NCBI GenBank assembly: GCA_013822275.1
Contig: PNKC01000028.1
Span: 1 to 33,328 of the forward strand
Direction: 5' to 3'
Length of the DNA: 33,328 nt
DNA from: Anaerolinea sp.
GTDB lineage: Bacteria; Chloroflexota; Dehalococcoidia; Tepidiformales; Tepidiformaceae
The first letter of the stretch is position 1. Every line of letters starts with the position of its first letter. Both the position numbers and the translations under genes were made by a program. Shown one piece after another: positions 15,507-22,834 of the stretch. The notes below the pieces were generated by a model that ran no database searches, was not told where the DNA came from, and worked only from the letters and a program-made list of their open reading frames with translations.

Positions 15507-16667
15507 TCACTGGCAGACGTTGGTGTTCGAAGCTTCGCCGTAGCCAAGCTTCCATTTCAAAGGCGTGGTGCCCGGCTCGATCGTGTCGGCCTCCCAGATG
15601 ACATCGGCGATGCACTTGTGGCCCTTGTCATTCGGGTAGACGCCCATGCCCTTTGTCGTTTGGCTCTTGTTCGTGAGGACCCCGGCGATTGGCGGGTCGA
15701 GATAGTTGGGGATCGCCGTGCCATCGTTGCCTTCCACGAACCAGGTGGGCGAGCAGCCGAAGTTCACTTCGGGCGAGTCGTGCTGGTGGACGCCTACCGG
15801 TGGCGGGTGGGTGACGGTGGTCTTGATCGTGACCTTCATGGTCATGCAGTGCCCCTTGAACTTCGGGTAGACGTCGGCGTAGACCCATCGGCTCCCGTTC
15901 GGGCCGGCCTGGAATGGCGCGAGCGACTCCTTCAGCGTGGTGTTCATCTTCTGGAACACCTGGTCCAGGACGAGCAGCGCGGGCGGCAGTTGCGCCCAGC
16001 GCACGGTGCACGTTGGCGCGGTATCGATGAGCGGGACGCAGAGGAGCGCGATCTCATCGACGACATCCAGCGACTGCGGGTAGGGATTAGGGTAGTTAGG
16101 GACCGCGATTACGAGCGCGGGCCGTTGCGATGCCATGATCCGCGTGTACGAAAGGATGGTCGTGTAGTTGTTGCGGAGGTCAGTCCAGAGGGACGAGTTC
16201 CCAAGGATTTGTGAGCCGCAGGCGCTGGCGCCGGCGAAGTCGTGGTCCTTGACCTTGTCGAAGCAGCCGGTGATCAGCTTGACGATGGTGGCGTTCTGCT
16301 CGGCGAGCTGGAGGGTCAAGAAGTCCGGCCGCATGTTATAGGCGGAGGAGAGTCCGCCGCCGCTGATGTAGCTGGACGAGGTCTGGCCGTTCTTCCCCTG
16401 GTTGTAGAGGCACCAGCCGGGGGCCTTAATGCGGTCGGCCAGGAGCTTCTCCGGGTAGCGATTGGCATTGTCGTTCATGGCGTCGCCGTTGGTGACGTTG
16501 TCCCCGCTGGCGACGTAGATGCGGCAGCCGGTCGCTGCCTGGGCGCCCGGCGTACTCGCTCCGGGGCGCAAGCCAGCGACCAGGCCAACGGCGAGCGCCA
16601 TCAGTCCTATCGCCGCCAGGCCCCCGGTCCGCCGCCAGCGTGGTCGTCCTTGGCGTGCTTTGTTCAC
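15507..16667 (-). CDS. Secreted SGNH/GDSL-hydrolase-like protein lacking the nucleophilic Ser
   Basis: A 386-residue exported protein; a basic N-terminus (RQGRPRWRR) and hydrophobic core (GGLAAIGLMALAVGLVAG) form a signal peptide or signal anchor. The mature part follows the SGNH/GDSL order: block I is YVASGDNVTNGD at residues 51-62, block II is NQGKNGQTSS with G94, block III is weak (LTLQLAEQN), and block V is the D-x-x-H pair D347-K-G-H350 (NDKGHKCIADVIW). In block I the nucleophilic Ser of G-D-S is Asn57, so hydrolysis by the classical mechanism is unlikely. About ten cysteines suggest disulfides. The GTG start has GGGGAGG about eight bases upstream. It lies 86 bp behind the DUF11 gene, with a strong hairpin between. 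Confidence 0.72.
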   Translation of the reverse strand: MNKARQGRPRWRRTGGLAAIGLMALAVGLVAGLRPGASTPGAQAATGCRIYVASGDNVTNGDAMNDNANRYPEKLLADRIKAPGWCLYNQGKNGQTSSSYISGGGLSSAYNMRPDFLTLQLAEQNATIVKLITGCFDKVKDHDFAGASACGSQILGNSSLWTDLRNNYTTILSYTRIMASQRPALVIAVPNYPNPYPQSLDVVDEIALLCVPLIDTAPTCTVRWAQLPPALLVLDQVFQKMNTTLKESLAPFQAGPNGSRWVYADVYPKFKGHCMTMKVTIKTTVTHPPPVGVHQHDSPEVNFGCSPTWFVEGNDGTAIPNYLDPPIAGVLTNKSQTTKGMGVYPNDKGHKCIADVIWEADTIEPGTTPLKWKLGYGEASNTNVCQ

Positions 16668-16714
16668 GTGGATGTCCTCCCCTGTCTTGACCGGTCGACT
16701 ATCGATGTGTCCTG

Positions 16715-16742
16715 CCGGGGGCGGGCTCTCGCCCGCCCCCGG
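16715..16742. terminator. Perfect 12-bp GC hairpin between DUF11 and SGNH-like genes
   Basis: CCGGGGGCGGGC (16715-16726) pairs perfectly with GCCCGCCCCCGG (16731-16742) across a TCTC/GAGA tetraloop. It lies 11 bases behind the stop of the DUF11 gene on the minus strand. There is no T-run, so it may be a partial terminator or an mRNA 3'-end stabiliser that lowers expression of the downstream genes. Confidence 0.5.
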
Positions 16743-16753
16743 TGGTGTGGCGG

Positions 16754-19700
16754 CTATGGCCCCGGAGGTGGGGTGTCGACGGTGACGGTGTACGAGCCAG
16801 TGTTGCTCGCGCCGGGCTCGAGGAACTCGAGGATGAGATTCCCCGGGTCGGCGACGACATCGAAGAACAACACCGAGGGATCGGACGCCGTGTCCGTCGT
16901 GACCGTGATGGACGCGATCGACCCTTCGCCCGAGCCCAGGCCTGCGGCCTTGGTGCAGGTGATTTCGGGACTGTTGTTGCCGACGTCACCGGCGTGGTCC
17001 GTGACGACGCACACGAAGCCCGGCATGTTCGCGGTGATCGAGCCGGCGCTGTACTCGTTGAAATTGCGGTCGATGTTGATCTGGACGACGACGTTGTTCG
17101 GGACCGGGTCTGTCGAGGTCGGCAGGTCGCCGATGTTAGTGACGTCGAAGTTGAAGGTGACGACGGCGTGGTTCGCCACCGGATCGGGTGTAGCGAAGAT
17201 CGGGCCGACCAGCAGGTCGATGCAGTTCTGACAGATCGCCGCGCTGATGGTCGTCACCTCGATGTCGACATTGTTCAACTCGTCGGCCTCGGCGAACGCA
17301 CCGCTCGAGTCGACGGTGACCACGCTGAAGAGCGAGTCGTCCACGCCCGCCGTCGTGTCGAACCTGATTGTCAGCACCGTGCTCTGGCCGGCGAGCAGGT
17401 TACCGCCGCAGGTCACCGTCACTGTGGCATCGAACACACAGGTGAAGCCCTGCGAGCCCACCGCCGTGAGGAACGTCACCCCCGACAGGTCGGCGAAGAC
17501 CTGTGTGATGTCCAGGGCGTTAGCGTCGCTTGTGCCGGCGTTCGTGACCACGATGGTGTAGGTGACCACCGATCCGGCCGGGACCGGGTCGGGGGCGTCT
17601 TCGACGTTGGCGAGGACGAGTTCGACGTCGGCCCCGCCAACACTGACCGTGACAGAGTCTTCCGCAGTCCCGTCAGCCTCCGCCGGATCGGGCACGCTCG
17701 CCGTGTTCGTGAAGGCCGTCGTCGCCCCGGTGACCGTCACCTGGAGGGTGATCACCGTGCTGCCACCGGCGGCCAGCCCACTAGCGCTCGTGCAGGAGAT
17801 GACGCCTGCCGCTTCGCTGCAGCTGAAGCCGTTGGTCGCGACCGCGCTCACGAAGGTGAGCGGCAGGGTTGAGATGTCGTCGGTGATCGTCAGCGGTGCG
17901 GCTGATGGGCCGGTGCCGACGTTCGAGACCGAGATGGTGTACGTGAAGGTCTGGCCATTCGTCACCACGGACGTGCTGGCGCTCTTGTTGATGTTGAGGT
18001 TCGGCGCGGCTGGCGGCGGCGCCGGCGGCGTAACGCCGACGTTGGTCGTCTTGACATCGCAGTTGTCGAGTTCGCTCGTCTCGTCGATGAGGTGGTCGGG
18101 GTCGATGCAGGCCTGGTTGTACATCGTCCCGCTCTCCTGGGTGATGAAGACCTCGATCGTGATCGTCACCTCCTGGTCGGGTTCGAGGTCCCCAACGCAG
18201 GTGACGAGGTTGACCGGGTTTTCCGCTACCGAGCAAAGGAAGTTGGCCGCGCTTGTCGTGATACCCAGCGGGATAAGGCCCACGGGCAACGTATCGACCA
18301 CGACGGCATCGACGGCGATAGCCCCGTCTCCCCACATCTTGTGGTTCTTCACGGTGATGACGTAGCTGTCGATCTGGTTCTGTTGGGCGTTGTCCGGGCC
18401 TTCCTTGTCGGCCGTGAGGTTGATCTTGGACTGCACGGTCGTCTTCACGATATCGACGTTGTTGCTCTCATTGCCTTCGGGGATCGCGTTGTCGGGATCG
18501 ACAAAAGCGGTATTGGTGAGGAGCTGCTTGATGTCGCCCAGGTTCGTGGCGATCTGGTCGAGGTTCGTTGGGGCCGTCACGAAGACCTCGATCGTGCGAG
18601 ATCCGTTGGCTGAGATAGTGCCGCCCGTGCACTCCAACGTGTGCGTCTCACCGGGAACGAGGCCACAACTGAAGTTGCCCGGCCCGCCCGCGGTGTCCGC
18701 CGCTGAGAAGTAGGTGGTGTTGGCGGGCAGCATGTCGCGCACCGTCACGTTGAAGGCGTCGCCCTCGGCGAATGGGTTCGAGACCACGAGGACGTACTTG
18801 ATCGGGCCGCCGGGGGTGACCCGGACTGTGCCATCAATCCCGGCCGAATCCTGGCCGGTAAGCACTTCCTGCGTCTTGTCGATCGCAAGATCGATGTACG
18901 GGAACGGGCCGCCGTTCGTGACGACTGTCACGAGCGAGGACTGGTTGTTGAACTCGTTCCCCTCGGGGATCGCGTTATACGGGTCGACCGTCGCCTGGTT
19001 CGGGTAGGTCCCTGGCTCGTCGGGCATGAAGGCGCGGATCACGATCTGGCGCGACGTTGGCACACCAGCGAGGGCAACGGCGGGGTTCGTGCCGCTGAGG
19101 TCGCCGCCAGTGCAGGTGAGTACGTTGGAGGCGTTAGGTGCGCCGCAGGTGAAGGCGGCCGGGTCAGACGGCGGTGCCGTGTCCTTCGCGTCGAGCAGGC
19201 GCGCGCCCGTGGGCAGCGCGTCCTCAACCACGATGTCGGAGACAGGATCGCTGCCCCAGTTCGTGACGGTGAGCGTGTAGGTCTCCAGGCCGTTGCGGGC
19301 AATGGTTGGCCGGTTCTGCGACTTCTCGATAGTCAGCTCGTACACCGCGTTCGAAGCGGTGCAACCAGCCAGGTTCAGGCACGGCGCTACGGTTGTGTTG
19401 ACCTGCGTGTTGTTGTCGAACTCGTTGCCTTCGGGAACCAGGTTGTTCGGGTCAACGTCGGCCTGGTTGGTGATAGTGCCCGGCGTGTTCGGTGCAAACG
19501 CCGTCACGGTGATGTGCCGGACAACTCCGCTGACACCCGGAATGGTGTTGATACTGCCGTTGAAGTCGCCGCCCGTGCAGGTGATCACCCCACCGGTAGC
19601 AGAGCCGTCATGCACGCACGAGAACGCGTCGGCGGTATTCCCGGCCGCGTCCTTCACCTCGATGAAACGCGTTCCCGAGGGCAGCGTGTCGCGGACGACC

Positions 19701-22243
19701 ACGTTACTGATCGGGTCGGTCCCAAGGTTGGAAACCTCGAGGTCGTAAACCACGATGCCGTTGGTCGCTACGGGGCCGTTGGCGCCGGGGCTAGTCTGCG
19801 TCTTGGCGACTTTCAACTGGTGGTAGGCGCCCCTATCGGCGTTGCCCACCGTAACCGTCGTTTCATCCGTGGCGAGGTTGTTGAGTTCGTTCGCTTCCGC
19901 GATCTCGTTGAGGGGGTCGACGCGCACTTCGTTGTGCATCGTTCCCACCTCGGGCCGGGCGAAGAAGCGGATCTTGATGGTGGCGAAGTCGTCGCCGGGG
20001 CCGGCGGGCGCGGAGCCGGCCGGGTCGTAGAACTCGCTCTCCGTGCCGAGCAGGAATCCGCCGACACACTCGACGACGCCGCCGGTTGGGGCGCCGTTGT
20101 GTGCGCAGGTGAATCCGTGCAGCGGATCGGCGATGACCGACAGGAAACGCGTGCCGGCCGGCAGCGTGTCGCGCAGCCGGATGCCGGTCGTGTCCTGGGT
20201 GCCGACGTTGTCGACGTAAATGGTGACCGTCTGAGTCCCGCTCGTGGCGATGGGATCATAGCCGTCGCCCAGGTCGGTCGATGTACCCGGGATCAGTGTC
20301 GGGGCGCCGACACCCGGCGGGTCGACCGCATTGGAGTCGCTCTTCCACACGACCAGGTCGACGCCGGTCGCAACGTTCGTGGTGGTTGTCGCGGTGTTGT
20401 TTGTCTCGTCTGGCTCGAAGATCGAGTTGTTCGGGTCGACGGTGACGGTGTTTGTGATGATTCCGAGGGTCGGCGGAGCAACAAGCCGGAAGGCGAGGTT
20501 CCTGATCTGCTCCGCTGGGATTGTCCCACCGGAGCACGTGACAACGTTCCCTGCGTCGACGGAGCAAGTGAACCCTGCGTCAGTGCTGTAGCTGTCAAAG
20601 ATCATCCCGGCTGGCAACGGGTCGCGGACCACGACGCCTGTGGCGTCCGCGATGCCGCTGTTCCCCACGACGAAGCTGTAGGTCAGGCCGCCGAGGCAGA
20701 CCGCGGGCGCGAGAAGCTCCGTCGGGGTGCCGCTGGCGGCGGGGACGGGCGAGGTTGGGTCGAGAGGAAGGTGCTGGCTGGCGCCGTAGAACCCTGCACT
20801 AATCGGCCACGAGCGGGCGCACACCGGGTCCGGGCTGCCGGCCTTCGTGATCGTCAGGTCGACGGCGGGCTTGACCGTCGTCGCCTCGGAGGCCGTGTTC
20901 GTGACGCCGGTGTTCTTGACGTTGCCGGTCACCGTCGCCGTGTTGAAGATCGTCGAACCGGCGGATGAGATCACCGTGCCCTTGATCGTGATCGTCAGGG
21001 TGCCGCCGGAGTTTAGAGAGCGGATATTGCAGCGCACCTGCGGTGCAGCAACGACGCAGCCTCCGGTGTTGCCGAGGGTGCCATTCACGATCACCTGCGT
21101 GGCGGTGATGCTCGAAGCTTCGAGGCCCTGGGTGCCGTCCGTGACGATAACGTCGTCGGCGCGGCTGTTGTTGCCGGTGGCCATGTTCGTGACCTGGATC
21201 TTGTAGGTGATCTGCTGACCAGGGTTCACCGGGTCGGGCCCCGCGCCCGTCCACCATGTGCCAGCCGGCGCCGGGCTGCCGTCGGTCTTCTTAATATCGA
21301 GCAGCGGACCGGAAGGCGGGAGACCGACGCTGGTGTTAACCGTCGCCGAAGTGTTGTTGAGCTCGTTGCTCTCCGCGATGGTGTTGTCGGGGTCGACCAC
21401 CGAGGTGTTCGTAATCGTGCCGGCCGTCCCCGGCGAGGTACCGTTGATCGTGATCGTTGCATTGGCGCCGGCGTTGACCGCGCCGCCGACGCAGGTGACC
21501 GTAACGGGAGACGTGGGCGCGTTCGACGTACAAGTGAACAGGCTTGTGCTGGTGGTGGAGACGAACGCAACGCCGACAGGAAGTGTGTCAACGACCTTCA
21601 CGTTGGCGGTGTTCGCTGTGCCGACGTTGTTCACGGTGAGGGTGTAGGTCATCGGGCTGGACGCGGCTACGCTCGAGGGACCGGTCTTGTTAATCGTGAG
21701 GTCGGGCTGGGGCGAGCCGCCGCCCGTTCCGCCCTGCACGGGCACCTGGACCGTCGCCGTCGTGTTGAACGTCTGCGCGGACTTGGTGCCTGACACGGAC
21801 GCGGTGTTGTTCAGGGTTGTGCCGTTCGAGGCCGTCACCTGCCCGGCGATCGTCACCGTCCAGGTGGCGCCGCCGTTCAGGTTGCCACCGCTGCAGGTGA
21901 CCACGTTCCCGTTCGTCCCGCCCTGGGTGCAGTTGCCCTGCGAGCTCGTGATGGTGAGCTGAGGCAGCGCTGGCGGGGTCTGGTTGACGCCGACCCCGTT
22001 CACCTGGTCGGTCATGACGAGGTTGGTCAGCTTGGCGCCGCCCGTATTCACCATTGTGATGGTGTAGGTCAGCAGCCCCCCCGAGACAACGGGGCTCGGG
22101 TTCGCCGTCTTGGTGACCGCGATGGGGCTCGCCGGGTCGGCGAGCGCTCTCGTCGCGATCCCCGGCTGCAGGGTGATCAGAATCAATGCGAGACTGGCAA
22201 GAGCCAGCTTCCAGCGGGCCGGACCGGTGTGCCGTGTTGCCAT
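16754..22243 (-). CDS. Giant secreted DUF11-repeat surface protein (12 repeats)
   Basis: A 1829-residue exported protein. The N-terminus (ARWKLALASLALILITLQPG, cleavage near RALA-DPAS) is a signal peptide. The rest is about 12 tandem immunoglobulin-like DUF11/CARDB-type repeats, each starting with a (V/I)DL-x-(I/V)-x-K-(T/S) strand, then YT-(I/L)-x-V-x-N-x-G, DTLP-x-G and a 'TC-x-GG' turn. At least ten carry a Cys pair (for example FTCSVDAGNVVTCSGG), suggesting one disulfide per repeat. Most end with an acidic linker like VDP-N-x-I-x-E-x-NE-x-NN, which could bind calcium. No sortase motif or C-terminal membrane helix is visible; it ends TVDTPPPGP. ATG 22243 has GGAGGAG seven bases upstream. 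It leads a likely three-gene operon. Adhesin, sheath or S-layer-associated roles are inferences. Confidence 0.92.
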   Translation of the reverse strand: MATRHTGPARWKLALASLALILITLQPGIATRALADPASPIAVTKTANPSPVVSGGLLTYTITMVNTGGAKLTNLVMTDQVNGVGVNQTPPALPQLTITSSQGNCTQGGTNGNVVTCSGGNLNGGATWTVTIAGQVTASNGTTLNNTASVSGTKSAQTFNTTATVQVPVQGGTGGGSPQPDLTINKTGPSSVAASSPMTYTLTVNNVGTANTANVKVVDTLPVGVAFVSTTSTSLFTCTSNAPTSPVTVTCVGGAVNAGANATITINGTSPGTAGTITNTSVVDPDNTIAESNELNNTSATVNTSVGLPPSGPLLDIKKTDGSPAPAGTWWTGAGPDPVNPGQQITYKIQVTNMATGNNSRADDVIVTDGTQGLEASSITATQVIVNGTLGNTGGCVVAAPQVRCNIRSLNSGGTLTITIKGTVISSAGSTIFNTATVTGNVKNTGVTNTASEATTVKPAVDLTITKAGSPDPVCARSWPISAGFYGASQHLPLDPTSPVPAASGTPTELLAPAVCLGGLTYSFVVGNSGIADATGVVVRDPLPAGMIFDSYSTDAGFTCSVDAGNVVTCSGGTIPAEQIRNLAFRLVAPPTLGIITNTVTVDPNNSIFEPDETNNTATTTTNVATGVDLVVWKSDSNAVDPPGVGAPTLIPGTSTDLGDGYDPIATSGTQTVTIYVDNVGTQDTTGIRLRDTLPAGTRFLSVIADPLHGFTCAHNGAPTGGVVECVGGFLLGTESEFYDPAGSAPAGPGDDFATIKIRFFARPEVGTMHNEVRVDPLNEIAEANELNNLATDETTVTVGNADRGAYHQLKVAKTQTSPGANGPVATNGIVVYDLEVSNLGTDPISNVVVRDTLPSGTRFIEVKDAAGNTADAFSCVHDGSATGGVITCTGGDFNGSINTIPGVSGVVRHITVTAFAPNTPGTITNQADVDPNNLVPEGNEFDNNTQVNTTVAPCLNLAGCTASNAVYELTIEKSQNRPTIARNGLETYTLTVTNWGSDPVSDIVVEDALPTGARLLDAKDTAPPSDPAAFTCGAPNASNVLTCTGGDLSGTNPAVALAGVPTSRQIVIRAFMPDEPGTYPNQATVDPYNAIPEGNEFNNQSSLVTVVTNGGPFPYIDLAIDKTQEVLTGQDSAGIDGTVRVTPGGPIKYVLVVSNPFAEGDAFNVTVRDMLPANTTYFSAADTAGGPGNFSCGLVPGETHTLECTGGTISANGSRTIEVFVTAPTNLDQIATNLGDIKQLLTNTAFVDPDNAIPEGNESNNVDIVKTTVQSKINLTADKEGPDNAQQNQIDSYVITVKNHKMWGDGAIAVDAVVVDTLPVGLIPLGITTSAANFLCSVAENPVNLVTCVGDLEPDQEVTITIEVFITQESGTMYNQACIDPDHLIDETSELDNCDVKTTNVGVTPPAPPPAAPNLNINKSASTSVVTNGQTFTYTISVSNVGTGPSAAPLTITDDISTLPLTFVSAVATNGFSCSEAAGVISCTSASGLAAGGSTVITLQVTVTGATTAFTNTASVPDPAEADGTAEDSVTVSVGGADVELVLANVEDAPDPVPAGSVVTYTIVVTNAGTSDANALDITQVFADLSGVTFLTAVGSQGFTCVFDATVTVTCGGNLLAGQSTVLTIRFDTTAGVDDSLFSVVTVDSSGAFAEADELNNVDIEVTTISAAICQNCIDLLVGPIFATPDPVANHAVVTFNFDVTNIGDLPTSTDPVPNNVVVQINIDRNFNEYSAGSITANMPGFVCVVTDHAGDVGNNSPEITCTKAAGLGSGEGSIASITVTTDTASDPSVLFFDVVADPGNLILEFLEPGASNTGSYTVTVDTPPPGP

Positions 22244-22834
22244 TTTCCCAACTCCTCCAGAGCATGCTCAACGCCGCAGCAATGACGCCGCAGCGCCGAA
22301 CAAGACCCCACGAGGGGAGCCGAGGCCGGCCACGTCCACTCACCCAAGCGGTGAGGGCGAGATTCTGCATAACACCCAGGAGTCTGTCAATGGCTTCTTT
22401 GCGCCCACTCGAGTTTTCCTGTCCGGCGGTGCCGCTCGCCGACGAACTCCGCCCCTTCGGCGCAAGGATCGATGGGACCCTTCGCCAACAACGAGCGTCG
22501 CTCCGGCGCCAACGCGCGACGAATCGGGCCGGGGCCGGGACTTATCCGCCACCAGAGAGGATGCTCGCTGTGCGGTGCATCGGTGCCGGGCTCATCCGGG
22601 GCATCCGGGAAAGTCATTAGGTAAAGTCCCTACTACCCCTAAACCAACACCCCTCTGACACCCATTTGCTACCGACAGAGTGTATCGCCCGCTGGTTGCG
22701 CCGCTTCCGCGCCTCTTTGCGCCCGAAGCCGCCACGCCAGCAGACGACGCCATGCAATTCGGCGCCGGGAACGGGTCCTGGCGCCGGCCTGGGTTCCCGG
22801 TCGGGCGGGGCCCAAACCAGCGGGGTGAAACCAG
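22244..22834. other. Divergent promoter region between surface-protein genes
   Basis: These 591 bases separate the minus-strand DUF11 gene from the plus-strand prealbumin-like gene and contain no supported gene. A sigma-70-like promoter for the DUF11 gene is listed separately. Near 22610-22642 lie a direct repeat AAAGTC (22610-22615 and 22623-22628) and TTAGG/CCTAA half-sites (22617-22621 and 22638-22642), a possible regulator site. Confidence 0.5.
22362..22390 (-). promoter_or_regulatory. Sigma-70-like promoter for the DUF11 gene
   Basis: On the minus strand a perfect TTGACA (complement of 22385-22390) is followed after exactly 17 bp by CAGAAT (complement of 22362-22367), 4/6 of the -10 consensus. 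It would give a leader of about 110 nt to the start codon at 22243. Confidence 0.45.

Noticed and set aside
14955-16214. Long plus-strand reading frame of 419 codons.
   Set aside because: It lies opposite two genes with signal peptides and clear ribosome-binding sites, and its Arg/Asp-rich translation shows no domain.
16742-21962. Long plus-strand reading frames opposite the DUF11 gene (for example 19514-20968 and 16742-17872).
   Set aside because: They follow the repeat structure of the opposite strand, have no recognisable domains or ribosome-binding sites, and are GC-rich shadow frames.
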